NCBI GenBank assembly: GCA_963735495.1 | Contig: CAVTLG010000002.1 | Span: 1-64,000 of the forward strand | Direction of reading: 5' to 3' | Length of the DNA stretch: 64,000 bases | From: CAVTLG01 sp963735495 | GTDB lineage: Bacteria; Chloroflexota; Ktedonobacteria; Ktedonobacterales; Ktedonobacteraceae | Shown here: one piece after another, positions 1-9,134 of the stretch | Position numbering within the stretch: the stretch's first letter is position 1 | Layout: the number at the start of each line of letters is the position of its first letter | Notes under the pieces: generated by a model | The model's database searches: none | What the model was told of the DNA's origin: nothing | Seen by the model: only the letters and a program-made list of their open reading frames with translations | Translations under genes and position numbers: made by a program

Positions 1-1648
1 TCATAGCGATCGTATTGGGCATAGCCGAGCGTCGTTTTCATGCAGGTATGGCCGAGTTGTGCCTGGAGTGCCGCCAGACTCTGCAATTCATACAAGGCAC
101 GCGTGACATAGGTGCGTCTCAAGAGGGTGGAGCCGATCCGAAGCGGCGCACCAGATCGTTTCAGCGCATGCCGACGCGCGAACGTTTCCAGGGCAAGTTC
201 AAAACGCTTGTCAGTCATCCGATCCCAACGTCTCATGGAATTTCTCGACCAGAAAGATCTGTCGGGTGCTCAAACGAGCACGGACAGGGGCAGTCATGTG
301 AATATAGTGTTGAAGGTGTTCTGCCACCAATGCCGGAATCACCGCAAGCGATTCTTTGCCAGCCTTCCCATGTCTCCACGCCAAAGCGAAAGCTTGGGAA
401 CCAATCTGAGCAAGATCATCGGTTTGCAAGCGAACCAGGCTTTGACACCGTAATCCGGTAAAGGCCATGATGAGAACCAGAAGTCCGATGCCCCAGTGGA
501 GGAACTGGTTCGGCCTGTTCCGCGTGAATAGAGGTGCTTACTTCCCCAACGGCTGTCCCCACGTGCTGAAGATAGGTTAACCCCTGGACAATGTCTTCGA
601 GGCATGCGTCGAGAACCGCATCGAACTCAGTCCCAGACAGAAAGGCTTTTTCCGAGGGAGGCCGACGGAGGCAGATCATTCGTAACCACTGGATAGCGCG
701 TACATATTCCTGACGGCGATGAGAGTCTTCCATGGATTCCTGGAGAAGCTGCTTTTCGAGGATACGAACCAGCATGGTGCATACGCGTCGCCGCACGGGT
801 ACTGCTGCCTCATACCTGCACCAAACCTGCTGGATTGATGCCAACGTGAGAGCATGGATGTCCGGAATGGTTTCTCCCAACAAGGTCGCGACAGCGAGCG
901 CGATTTGATAATGATTGACCAGCGTTGCAGCGGCAACATCAGTTGTCAAGGCTTCTTCTTGTAGCAACACCCAGACCGTTGAAGCAATATCTGGTCGAAG
1001 ACGATCACGCCGCAACGTTTTTCCACGACTTGAAAGCCTCCAGACCGACTCATCAACATTGACCCACTTTCCCTGGATACAGGCGTAGGTTGCATTGGGA
1101 ACGCGTTGGAGCCGTTGTTGCTCATGATACTGGATGAGCGCTTCGCGACCATCGTGAAACGTCTGCACAACCCTGGCATTGGCTTTCATTGGTCGTTCAG
1201 CGGTCTCCGCGTGGACACGCGCCCACGTCAATTCGTGGAGGGGGATACGAGCAGCGACGAGTCGTTGAATTGCCAGCACCATTTGCTCTTGAGAGTCAGG
1301 AAGGCTCAACAGGAGCTGCTGTATCTGATGACCAGCCTGGCGGGTCACACATCCGACGTGGCATCCGGCGAGGTCAGCAATGCGTTGAATGGTGACATCC
1401 CTCTGTGCATACGCCTGAGCAAACACCACATTGATAGCTTCCTCAATACGCCGATGGAGCCACGCTTGACGAAGGAGCAAAAACTGTTTATCTGGAAAAA
1501 CCCGATAAAAGGTTTTCAAGCCCACGTCTGATCCTGCCAGTTCCAGAACGCGCGCACGAGTAAATTCCCGAACATGGGTTGCTTCGACTGAGAGTTGCTC
1601 AATGGCTCGCTTCAAGCGCTCTGCTTTCTTCTGAAAAACGGTCGTCAC
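1..1648 (-). pseudogene. Tn554 TnpB-like tyrosine recombinase, frameshifted, runs off left edge
   Basis: A 410-codon frame opens with ATG at 1648, overlapping the stop of the upstream recombinase (ATGA). Its N-terminus shows two helix-turn-helix-like modules (about residues 15-60 and 75-115) that recall the small TnpC protein of Tn554. The catalytic half is in other frames. From about 537 to 211 one frame reads AFTGLR (catalytic Arg) and WRHGK (Lys). A third frame, from 215 to the window edge, reads QLGHTCMKTTLGYAQY with the late His and nucleophilic Tyr; the usual HxxR reads LLRR there. Joining the three gives one large recombinase, so two single-base shifts (near 490-510 and near 213) are inferred. 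Family membership rests on these boxes and on the neighbouring recombinase. The 410-aa product could instead be a stand-alone accessory protein. Confidence 0.55.
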
Positions 1649-2864
1649 GAGGGGAACTCCTTTCCCATCTGCGCATTGTTCAGAAGTTGGAGAACGCGTC
1701 TATTTCCCATGGAGAGAATATCCTCAACAAACACTTCAGCCCCTGCAGCGTAGGCTTCCCCGGATTGAAGTGAGGCATGGCGCATGTTGGCGGTCACAAG
1801 AGAAGGCCCTCCCATTCGTTGCAATTCATACCCAAAAGCATGACGCAGCATGTGTGGAGTCAGTTGTTCATTCCAGGGAGGATCGAGCGCGCTCCGCAAG
1901 GTATCTACGAGTGCGCGAACACTTTCTGCGGTCAAGCCCTGTCCGTAATTGCGCACGCTATGACTCAAGAAAACGCGCTCTTGCGAGCCAGAAGATGCAG
2001 CCTCCCAAGGGCGGAAACGGGTCACATAGAGCCAGATCGCCTGTTCGACCGATTGGTACAGGACCACCGGCAAGCGCTTTCCATGATGCCCCTTGGTCAC
2101 GAGAGAGATGAGATGGCGTTTTCGGTCAACATCTGCAATATGGAGTTGATTGGCTTCTGATCGCCGACTCCCGGCGTAACGAAGAACAAAAAGCAGTGCG
2201 ACATTTCGGTAAAAGAGCGCACCGCGTTGCTTCTCTGGATCAGCAGCGAAAGCGAGATCGCCTCGTGGAATATGATCCTCCCAGCGCGTTTTTGCGGCTT
2301 GAAGGAGCTTCACAAATTGTTCATCAGGCAGTCCAGCAATCTTGGTCTGCTCCCATCGCACCGCATGAACGCGTCGTGACCCCTGTTTGGGAGGAGCATA
2401 TCCGCTCGTCTGAGGCGGAGGAGAAGGCGAACCTTTGTAACGATACCAGTCGAAGGTTTCTCCATAAACCTCTGCAATATCTGAAGCAATTCCATACAGC
2501 AACTGGAGAATATGATCCACTCTTCGAGAGCTTCTTTTCCGTGAACCGCTCAAGTACACGAATTCCCCTCAGCGTCCTTGAATGGTTCACCGAGTAACGC
2601 ATTTTTAAAGGAGGTGAATTCTTCATGAGCGACATCAAGAAGACCATAACGCCGATGGGCGCAGAATTCGACGTAGTATTGAGCCGCCGACGCAAGAGAT
2701 GCAAGAGTTGTGTCTGGAGCGAGCAAAAAATCCCTTCTCCTCGTCAAGATGAGATTGATCGGAAGAACAGGGGTCCCCCCTGCCATGAGTTTCGGTACTG
2801 AATCCATTTTGAGGATATGGACAGGAGGTTGAAGTGCCATCGTCAGCGAACTCATCGGTTGCAT
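1645..2864 (-). pseudogene. Tn554 TnpA-like tyrosine recombinase split by a frameshift
   Basis: The first part (2864-2550) starts at an ATG preceded by GGAAAGG and encodes a core-binding (SAM-like) N-terminal domain ending at GNSCT-stop. A second frame (2559-1645), shifted by -1, carries the catalytic domain with RYAGSRRSE (Arg), VTKGHHGK (Lys), HMLRHAFG (HxxR), MRHAS (His) and a Tyr in GEAY. The two parts read as one integrase of about 400 aa if a base is restored near 2560. The overlap contains an in-frame GTG at 2559, so translational coupling of two polypeptides is a less likely alternative. It is followed without a gap by the TnpB-like gene, as in Tn554-family operons. Family knowledge: these proteins catalyse site-specific insertion of the element. 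Confidence 0.65.
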
Positions 2865-3163
2865 ATTCCACACCTTTCCACGTATTCCCAACACTGTTAC
2901 TTGATAGCATGCATCACTCAATATGACGAATGACCTGCTGTTAATTAACAAAACCAATTACAGAGAACCGCCTTTTGAGGGTACACCGTTGCGGCGTGGT
3001 TCACGCTGCTTGCTATTCCGTTTGTCGAGGGAAGCATTGAGCAAGATGTTGATGCAGACACTGGGGATTGGTTCCAATGGTGGGAGCTTCCGCCTGGGAT
3101 CGACCTGTGCTACGTCCCGCTTGCTTGTGCTTCTTCCCTCTGCTCATCATAAGGAGAGATACG

Positions 3164-3937
3164 ATAAATCTTGCTCCCGTTTCCGCATTCAGTACCCAGA
3201 CCGATGAGGCTTTGCGTCTGCTTGCCGATCTCTATGCCCGCCGTTTTCAGAGGGGAACACCCTCTTCTGACGACCGCATCAAACTGGCTCGGTGGCACGC
3301 GTATGAGCTGGTGCGTGACACACTGTATCAGGCCCAGAATCAGCCAGAAGCACTCTACCAACTGGCCACGCTGGCGAGCCAGGTCGAGGAAGAACATGCC
3401 AATCAAGAGGCCGAAGCCACAGCCTGGCACGGTGTCGTCCAGGATGCGCACGCGCTGGTGGAACGGCTTATCGAGGCTGGCGGCAGTGCGCACACCCTGC
3501 TCGCTGGCGAAACGGATGGACATCGGCATCTGTGCCTGCATTGTTGCCAGGACGAGCACAATGTGCAGCGGGTGCGATTTTTCAACCTGGCCGCTCGTCG
3601 CCCCCTCCTTCTTGCCGAAATACGCACGAGCGGCCAGCGCTCGATGTATGATCGGTGCCAGCTGTGTGGGCAGGCCCTGGCCCCCGTGAAATTTGTGGTC
3701 CTGGTCCCTGCTGGGACCGTCAAGCACGACAAAGGCTGTGTTTGCAAGGAGTGTAATCAGGCGAGGTTTGCCTCTGTGGTCGCGTTGTACGAAAGCGACA
3801 AAGGCACCCATGCTATCCACCTTCCAGCCCTCCTCCAGGTTGCCGCTCCGAGCCAGCAACAAGCCCGCAAACGGGCCTGCGAGGCGTGTTGGCAGCAAGG
3901 GTGGTATCTGCTCTTCGAGCAGCCGACGCCTGCCTGA
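3164..3937 (+). CDS. cysteine-rich hypothetical protein (zinc-ribbon-like)
   Basis: I do not recognise this protein. It has a helical, Glu/Ala-rich N-terminal half and a C-terminal half with paired cysteines: CLHCC, CQLCG and CVCKEC, then ACEAC near the end. That pattern suggests one or two structural zinc sites. The start is odd. A good Shine-Dalgarno (AAGGAG, 3151-3156) is followed at ideal spacing by ATA (3164), not ATG. The next upstream ATG in frame is at 3068 and lacks a ribosome site. ATA may be a mutated start or a base error. It is the first gene of the plus-strand module and is followed by a stem-loop before the ComM-like gene. A 330-codon frame on the opposite strand (3110-4102) is taken to be a shadow. 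Confidence 0.6.
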   Translation: MNLAPVSAFSTQTDEALRLLADLYARRFQRGTPSSDDRIKLARWHAYELVRDTLYQAQNQPEALYQLATLASQVEEEHANQEAEATAWHGVVQDAHALVERLIEAGGSAHTLLAGETDGHRHLCLHCCQDEHNVQRVRFFNLAARRPLLLAEIRTSGQRSMYDRCQLCGQALAPVKFVVLVPAGTVKHDKGCVCKECNQARFASVVALYESDKGTHAIHLPALLQVAAPSQQQARKRACEACWQQGWYLLFEQPTPA

Positions 3938-3972
3938 TGGTTCCTCTCTCAATGTTTCTTCTTCAGTGTTTC

Positions 3973-4000
3973 CCTGCCCAGGCTGGTCGGTCTGGGCAGG
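3973..4000 (+). terminator. intergenic stem-loop upstream of the ComM-like gene
   Basis: CCTGCCCAG (3973-3981) pairs perfectly with CTGGGCAGG (3992-4000) across a 10-nt loop. A second small hairpin, GCGTTG/CAACGC, follows at 4003-4020. There is no U-tract, so this may be a processing or pausing hairpin and not a terminator. The Shine-Dalgarno of the next gene lies 30 nt downstream. Confidence 0.45.
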
Positions 4001-4043
4001 CCGCGTTGTGGATGCAACGCAAGCTTGATAGGAGGTCTTTTTC

Positions 4044-4893
4044 ATGACCATTGCTCTTCCTGTTCCCGATTTGTCCTCTATTGCTGGACAATTCCATGCC
4101 AAACGTGCGCTCGAAAGTCGCCGCGTGTGGTGGTCACAGCCTTGCGCTCATCGGCGGGCCAGGCTCCGGCAAAACGTTGCTCGCTCGCGCCTTGATGGGT
4201 CTCGTGCCTCCGTATGGACAACAGCAGGTTCGTCCCATCGTCGAAGGTCAGGACGCTATGGCCTGGGTGGAAGAGGCGCTTCGCGGCCACAGTGGGTCGC
4301 TGGAACGAGCGCGACACGGCATCCTTGTGCTGGATCGTCTCGATTGTTTTGGCTATTCATCCCTGCAGCTTCAACGAATCGCCACGGTCTTCGATCAGGT
4401 CTCGGATGTGCAACTGCTGCTCACGCTTCAGCCCTGTCCCTGTGGCTGGTATGGAGATCGTCTCCGCGAATGTCTCTGTAGTGCCCAATTGATCCTCCGC
4501 TATCGACAACGCCTGCGTGCTTTGCTGGAACGGATGGCACTCACCGTCGAGCTTCCTCGGCTCGAGTATGAGCACCAGGTCGATACGCGAGCATCGGAAG
4601 GATCAGAAATCGTCGCGACGAGGGTACGTGAAGCTGACCAGTGGCAACAGAAGCGGTTCGTCGGGGAATGCGCCTTGCGGAATGCGGCCATGGATCATGC
4701 GCAGATTCTCCGGTGGTGCAAGATGGATAGCTCGGCACAGACGCTGTACAAAGCCGCCTACCAGCAATTGCGCCTGTCTTCCCGCTCCTCCGATGCAATG
4801 GTGGCCGTTGCCCGAACCATTGCAGATGTGGCGGAGAGTGATCTCATTCATGCGAATCACTTGGCGGAGGCGATCCAGTATCAGCCACGATGA
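4044..4893 (+). pseudogene. mini ComM/YifB-like Mg-chelatase AAA ATPase, frameshifted near start
   Basis: GGAGG (4031-4035) fixes the start at ATG 4044. The first 24 codons read like the ComM AAA entry (DLSSIAGQFHAKRALE). The reading then continues in another frame (VAACGGHSLALIGGPGSGKT) that stays open to 4893. One extra base in the run GAAAG at 4113-4117 explains the switch. The second frame holds Walker A (GGPGSGKT), a Walker B-like segment (ILVLDRLD) and the diagnostic ComM block PCPCGWYGD followed by RECLCSAQ and RYRQRL. Full ComM/YifB proteins are about 500 aa; this one keeps only the AAA core (about 280 aa) and lacks the N-terminal Lon-like domain. ComM is a branch-migration helicase in natural transformation. 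Here the neighbours suggest DNA processing on a mobile element. Either a pseudogene or a sequence error. Confidence 0.7.
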
Positions 4894-4910
4894 GAAGGTG
4901 TGTCTCTGAT

Positions 4911-4943
4911 GCGCGCCATCTGCAGATCAAGCAGATGGCGCGC
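4911..4943 (+). terminator. perfect 13-bp hairpin with T-tract, directly before an SD
   Basis: GCGCGCCATCTGC (4911-4923) pairs perfectly with 4931-4943 over a 7-nt loop and is followed by TTGTTTTTT. This is a textbook intrinsic terminator. Yet the Shine-Dalgarno AAAGGAG (4954-4960) and ATG (4966) of the next co-directional gene follow at once, leaving no room for a promoter. Confidence 0.85.
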
Positions 4944-4965
4944 TTGTTTTTTGAAAGGAGTACCT

Positions 4966-6051
4966 ATGACGGTGCAACAGGAACAAACGTTGCAGGAACA
5001 CGTCCTGATTCCTCTGTCGCGGCAGGTGGCCGCAGCGATTGAGGCGCAGCCGAATCAGTGTGCGGTCAATGCCTGGCGGACGCTGATCGAATTCCCCGAA
5101 TTCTTTCGCGAGGGAGGACACCTGGTCGAAGGGTGGTTTGTGATCGAGGAAGTTGCATGGGTGGTCATGGTGGAACATGTCTGGTGCAGTATCATCAATG
5201 GCCTGATTGTTGACCCCTCTGTCTTGCTCCTGGTAGATGCGTCTACGCCGGTCTTCTACTTTGCTGGTCTCACACGAACCTATGCAGAAACCGAAGCCCT
5301 GGAGGGAGCACTGTTTCCCCATGTCCGCTTTGATGGGGCGCATGGGGCCGATGGCCTGGGACATCCAGGATATAAAGCGGCATGGGTTGCGGCCCGCAGA
5401 AAAGCGTATGCACTGGCGATGGCTCGCAAGCCTCCGAAGGCATTGCAATTTCAAGCTGCGCGCAGTCTGGAAGAACCATCGGTCGCTCACACGGATGAGG
5501 AAGTTGCTTTCCCTATCATCGAGGGGGACTCTCTGAATCTCCACTGTTCATTGGAGACCAGCCGCCAGATCCAGGCGGTGCCAGGACAATGCTGGTACAA
5601 TGCACGCCAGGCGTTGCTTGACCTGCCCAGCGCCTTCTTTCCCTCTACGTATGTTGAGGGATGGGTCGTCGGTGTGTGGTCGCAGGCGATCCGTGTGAGC
5701 GAACATGGCTGGATCTGGTCATCACGAACCGGCGTTGTCGATCCCTCCATCGTTCTGGAAGGAGTCCCCAAACGGCTGATCTATGTGCCTGGCATCCAAC
5801 TCTCCTGGTTGGAAATCCAGCAGTATCGTACGACGCTCCTGCCACTGGCCCGTGAGCGGTGGAACAATTCCCTGGAGTATCGGGACGCCTGCCAGAAAGC
5901 GCTGGAGCGTGCCGAAGAACTGGCCTGGCAAACCGGACTGCCGATGCTCATCGAACCAGGAGCCACCCGCATCGTTCAATTCGTGGATGGGACCCTTCAG
6001 ATAACCGAGGTTGCCTGGGATCTCCCAGGGTCTTCAACCACGAAACGGTAG
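4966..6051 (+). CDS. tandemly duplicated Cys/His/Asp-domain protein, unknown function
   Basis: The start is ATG 4966 behind AAAGGAG. The 361-aa product contains two copies of the same domain (about residues 20-120 and 190-300). Each copy has Cys in an NQC/GQC motif followed by NA, then VEGW, then His in EHVW or EHGW, then Asp in VDPS. The order Cys-His-Asp with these contexts resembles papain- or NlpC-like hydrolase folds in small phage and plasmid proteins; that assignment is an inference from motif order only. Both copies keep all three residues, so neither looks like a dead duplicate. It lies between two stem-loops in the plus-strand module. Confidence 0.6.
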   Translation: MTVQQEQTLQEHVLIPLSRQVAAAIEAQPNQCAVNAWRTLIEFPEFFREGGHLVEGWFVIEEVAWVVMVEHVWCSIINGLIVDPSVLLLVDASTPVFYFAGLTRTYAETEALEGALFPHVRFDGAHGADGLGHPGYKAAWVAARRKAYALAMARKPPKALQFQAARSLEEPSVAHTDEEVAFPIIEGDSLNLHCSLETSRQIQAVPGQCWYNARQALLDLPSAFFPSTYVEGWVVGVWSQAIRVSEHGWIWSSRTGVVDPSIVLEGVPKRLIYVPGIQLSWLEIQQYRTTLLPLARERWNNSLEYRDACQKALERAEELAWQTGLPMLIEPGATRIVQFVDGTLQITEVAWDLPGSSTTKR

Positions 6052-6113
6052 CTGCCGCTCTTCGCGTTCTTGCCGTTATCACACGAAGCGTTCTGTCATT
6101 TAAAGCAGCCCAA

Positions 6114-6147
6114 AGTGGATTTGTCCCGATTGCCTCTCCAATCCACT
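6114..6147 (+). terminator. intergenic stem-loop upstream of the WD40 gene
   Basis: AGTGGATT (6114-6121) pairs with AATCCACT (6140-6147), 18-nt loop, followed by the pyrimidine-rich stretch GTCTTTCTCTCTTCC. The next Shine-Dalgarno is at 6185-6190. Confidence 0.5.
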
Positions 6148-6195
6148 GTCTTTCTCTCTTCCCTACAGCAATCCTTTCACGAAAGGGAGGTTTCT

Positions 6196-6975
6196 ATGAC
6201 CACGTACTACTTGTATCATCATCACCCTGATCCACTCCCACTGGAAGACGTGAGCGATCACGTCTGGCTGATCAACAACACGGCAGCCTATAGCGTGGTC
6301 GCTGTCATTGACGCGCCGGATGTCCACCTGGCGCTGCACGCAGCTGTCTGCAAGGCACGGAACCAGACGCTGCCACGAAAAACCGCTGTTCGTGCGGGCA
6401 ATCTCTTGCGCGAGACCTTTCCAGGGGATGTCCTGGTCACAAGCACCGATGCATGGATGGTCGATGAGGGCACCACATCCCACCTGCGCAAGGTGTCCTA
6501 CGAGTGCTGCCCGACGCTGAGAAGCTTCGGGCAGCACTCGACCGTCAATGGACTGGCCTGGTCGCCCGATGGGAGCCTGGTGGCATCCTGTGAAAAAGAA
6601 GACCCGGCGGTTCACCTCTGGAATGCACAGACCGGGGATCGTGTAATGCGTCTCCCTCTTTCCATCTACACGACCAATGAGCCAACGATTCACGCGCTGG
6701 CCTGGTCGCCCGATGGAACCCTTCTGGCAGCTGGGTGTGATGATCGGACGATCCAACTCATCGATCCCGCGCATTACCAGCATGTGCAGACCTATTGGAC
6801 CACGAGAGCCTATCAGGGGCAAACGGTGTATGCGCTGGCCTGGTCGCCCAATGGAGCCTTGCTCGCATCGGGAGGATCAGCTGCTTCCGTCGATGTCTGG
6901 CAGGTTCGTCCTGTCGCTCCCGAACGGAGCGAGGAACCCCTTGTTCCCGCTGATCCCATCCTGGCAGGCTCGTGA
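6196..6975 (+). CDS. short WD40-repeat protein
   Basis: AAAGGGAGG precedes ATG 6196; the product is 259 aa. The first 110 residues are unrecognised. The rest consists of three WD40 repeats marked by NGLAWSPDGS, HALAWSPDGT and YALAWSPNGA, each followed about 20 residues later by a Val/Ile-rich strand (VHLW, IQLID, VDVW). A closed propeller needs about seven blades, so this protein must oligomerise, pair with another WD40 protein, or be a fragment. No catalytic motif was seen. The N-terminal part shows no signal peptide. Confidence 0.75.
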   Translation: MTTYYLYHHHPDPLPLEDVSDHVWLINNTAAYSVVAVIDAPDVHLALHAAVCKARNQTLPRKTAVRAGNLLRETFPGDVLVTSTDAWMVDEGTTSHLRKVSYECCPTLRSFGQHSTVNGLAWSPDGSLVASCEKEDPAVHLWNAQTGDRVMRLPLSIYTTNEPTIHALAWSPDGTLLAAGCDDRTIQLIDPAHYQHVQTYWTTRAYQGQTVYALAWSPNGALLASGGSAASVDVWQVRPVAPERSEEPLVPADPILAGS

Positions 6976-7045
6976 GAGACCTTCCCGCTTCGCTCTTCCA
7001 GGCGCGTGCGCCTCCAGCAGCCCATCTGCCCAAACTTCGTCTCAT

Positions 7046-7083
7046 GCATTGCTCTCGACGAAGTGCATTGCTCTCGACGAAGT
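7046..7083 (+). repeat. two-copy 19-bp tandem repeat
   Basis: The unit GCATTGCTCTCGACGAAGT occurs twice without a spacer (7046-7064, 7065-7083). The first bases of a third copy (GCATTCC) run into the following hairpin. It lies in the untranslated gap between the WD40 and ligase-like genes. Slippage or a duplicated protein-binding site are both possible. Confidence 0.9.
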
Positions 7084-7104
7084 GCATTCCTTCTGGGATG
7101 CGCT
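7081..7104 (+). terminator. hairpin with T-tract before the ligase-like gene
   Basis: AGTGCATTCC (7081-7090) pairs with GGGATGCGCT (7095-7104) with two G-U pairs and a 4-nt loop, followed by TTTTTCTTTT. The Shine-Dalgarno GAGGAGG begins 11 nt later and ATG is at 7127. Confidence 0.75.
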
Positions 7105-7126
7105 TTTTTCTTTTGAGGAGGAACCT

Positions 7127-8491
7127 ATGAAACACTTGATCATCACGGATACCCGGATCGCCGGGCATTGTACTACCGGCACGAGTAATAAAGTCTGGAC
7201 GGCCTGTATCGCTGTGGAGTCCAGTGAACCAGAGGAAACGGTCCAGGCAGTGAATCTCGCCGTCTTGTCATCCACCGCAGAAGTGGTCTTTCTCTGCGGT
7301 CACGGTCCCTATGGGGCAGCCTTGCGTCTGGAAGAACCAAAGAAAATGTCACGCTCGGCGGCCCAGAATCTGCTGCGCAAAAAATGGCAAGAAAAGGCGG
7401 GGAAAGGCTATGCTACGATGGCATTTGAACCCCTTGTCACCTCCTTTGGCAAACCAGGCGGGTTGCCTTTGCTGCTGCCGGGATCAGCCCTCTCTCCCAC
7501 CAACTCCCCAGAGACACCCACCTTGCAGGGGACACCGGTGGCAAGCACAGGTGAAACAGCATCGTTGTTCCGACACACTGCGGCCCTGGTAAAAGCGGTC
7601 ACGTTTGACCAGATGATGGTGCTTTTCAGCGAGGAATATACCGTCTCCGAAAAAGCGAACGGCGAGCGCTGTTTGATTGCGTTCGATGGAACAGAGATGC
7701 ACGCCTACAACCGGCAAGGCCGCAGGGTTTCTGCCCCGCCAGAAGGCGCATTGGTGCTGCGACGACTGGGGCATCCGTTTGTCGTCGATGGCGAACGATT
7801 GATGCGCGAACAGGCAGGCCACTATATCCTCTTCGACGTGTTGGAGTGGAGGGGAGAAGATATCACTGCGTGTGCGTACCGTACACGCATGACCCCTCTG
7901 GTGCGGGCTCTGCACGGTGCGGGTCTGCTCAAAGAGGCGCGTCTTACGCCAACCATTGCTCAGGCCCAACAAAACAGTCCCATGCCTCAACTCAGTGTCC
8001 TGCTGGGTGTTCAGGGAAAAGGATGTGCGTCGTCGGTCCTGCAAGAGATTCAGATCGCAGGCGGAGAGGGGGTGGTTATCCGGTCCCTGGATGCGCCCTA
8101 TGCAACGGGCGGTTTCAAGTACAAGTTCCTGGAGGATATCGATGCCTTTGTCATCGGCATAGCGCCGGGCGTCGCTGAGGGAAGTCTCATCCTGGGGATG
8201 GTTCGTCCCTCCGATCACGCCATTGTCGAGGTCGGGCATGTGCGCTCAGGGCTGACTGGTGCCAACATCCAACAGGTCAGAGAGATGATCCTCCGGGGAG
8301 AAAATCCGGTGTTTCGTGTGACCTACCTTCCAGCCTCGACTATCGGGATGACCCTGGTGCAACCAAAGACGAGCATGGATGCGCAGCGTACAGATAAAGC
8401 GGCACACGAGTGTACCACCGATCAATTCGGGCCAGAGAAAGCCGCCTTCATTGCGCAAGCCCGACCCCTTGTCGGCATGTATATGCAATAA
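7127..8491 (+). CDS. WGR-domain ATP-dependent nucleotidyltransferase (DNA ligase-like)
   Basis: ATG 7127 follows GAGGAGG; 454 aa. Residues 1-98 resemble a WGR domain (YGAALRLEEPKKMS, then KKWQEKAGKGY), a nucleic-acid-binding module. A Pro/Thr-rich linker (about 100-150) leads to a covalent nucleotidyltransferase core. Motif I is EKANGER (Lys176, the expected AMP-accepting lysine). Motif III-like VVDGER lies at 219-224 with FDVLEW after it, motif IV is EGVVIRS, and motif V reads YKFLEDIDAFVIG. These are the hallmarks of ATP-dependent DNA ligases. The usual order KxDG is KANG here, so Asp is replaced by Asn. The product could be a nick-sealing ligase of a plasmid or phage, or an RNA ligase. No OB-fold signature is obvious; residues after 350 could hold one. 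Confidence 0.8.
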   Translation: MKHLIITDTRIAGHCTTGTSNKVWTACIAVESSEPEETVQAVNLAVLSSTAEVVFLCGHGPYGAALRLEEPKKMSRSAAQNLLRKKWQEKAGKGYATMAFEPLVTSFGKPGGLPLLLPGSALSPTNSPETPTLQGTPVASTGETASLFRHTAALVKAVTFDQMMVLFSEEYTVSEKANGERCLIAFDGTEMHAYNRQGRRVSAPPEGALVLRRLGHPFVVDGERLMREQAGHYILFDVLEWRGEDITACAYRTRMTPLVRALHGAGLLKEARLTPTIAQAQQNSPMPQLSVLLGVQGKGCASSVLQEIQIAGGEGVVIRSLDAPYATGGFKYKFLEDIDAFVIGIAPGVAEGSLILGMVRPSDHAIVEVGHVRSGLTGANIQQVREMILRGENPVFRVTYLPASTIGMTLVQPKTSMDAQRTDKAAHECTTDQFGPEKAAFIAQARPLVGMYMQ

Positions 8492-8496
8492 CGGCA

Positions 8497-8533
8497 GGGA
8501 GCATCTGGTAAAGGTTTCTTCCAGATGTTTCCC
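8497..8533 (+). terminator. hairpin with T-rich tail before the 8557 gene
   Basis: GGGAGCATCTGG (8497-8508) pairs with CCAGATGTTTCCC (8521-8533) with one bulge and one G-U pair. TTTTCTTT follows, then the weak Shine-Dalgarno GAAAGTGAG and ATG 8557/8560. Confidence 0.65.
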
Positions 8534-8556
8534 TTTTCTTTGCGAAAGTGAGAACT

Positions 8557-9134
8557 ATGATGACCCCAACACCTTCTTTTTCCTTGCATGAGATCTACAG
8601 ACCGTCATTGCGACCAGCGACCACCGCTTTCGGATCAACGGAGCAGGCATCCAGGTCTACAACGCCTCTTCCGATGACGAGATGGAAGAGCGTGAGCCCC
8701 AAGCATTACAATTCGCTGAGATTCTGGCACTCGTCGATCATGTGCAAGCACACTATACGGCATTTGTGCAGGCACAAGCCATGCTGGAACACACCTGGCG
8801 CACCGTCGCGGATGAGATCATCGATGCATTTGAAGCGCACACACCCGGAAGCGCCGGTGAGGCAACCGGACAAGACATCCAACGGATGCTCCACACGCTT
8901 GGTCCCCTGACCTTCAACCGTGTGCTTCCTACGAACAGCTTTGCCGGGCGCTGGCACCAGAACCTCTGGCTCCCAGAGGAAACCGCGACCTTCACCCAGC
9001 AATGGGTGCCATTTCTGCGCGTGTTTCAGCAGCGCCGCCTGGAGCGCCTTCCCGACCGAAACCAACCCGTTCCTTTCGAGGAAGAACAGAGATCCGACGA
9101 ACGACGCTCCCCTGAGAGAGAGGCGCTGGGATGA
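8557..9134 (+). pseudogene. hypothetical protein with one apparent frameshift
   Basis: The start (ATG 8557 or 8560) has a Shine-Dalgarno, but its frame (MTPTPSFSLHEI) ends early. From about 8596 another frame (LQTVIATSDHRFRING) is open to 9134. Restoring one base near 8595 gives about 190 aa. The body is helical, with an acidic and Arg/Glu-rich tail. No family is recognised. A start at ATG 8682 without a good ribosome site is the alternative if the shift is real biology. The stop overlaps the ATG of the next reading frame at 9131. Confidence 0.5.

Noticed and set aside
3110..4102. 330-codon open frame on the minus strand
   Set aside because: It is antisense to the zinc-ribbon gene and the start of the ComM-like gene, has no ribosome site, and its translation has low-complexity composition typical of a shadow frame.
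7046..7083. Possible CRISPR-like repeat
   Set aside because: Only two adjacent 19-bp units without spacers; simple tandem duplication.
7484..8239. 251-codon minus-strand frame inside the ligase-like gene
   Set aside because: Antisense shadow; the plus strand shows all nucleotidyltransferase motifs.
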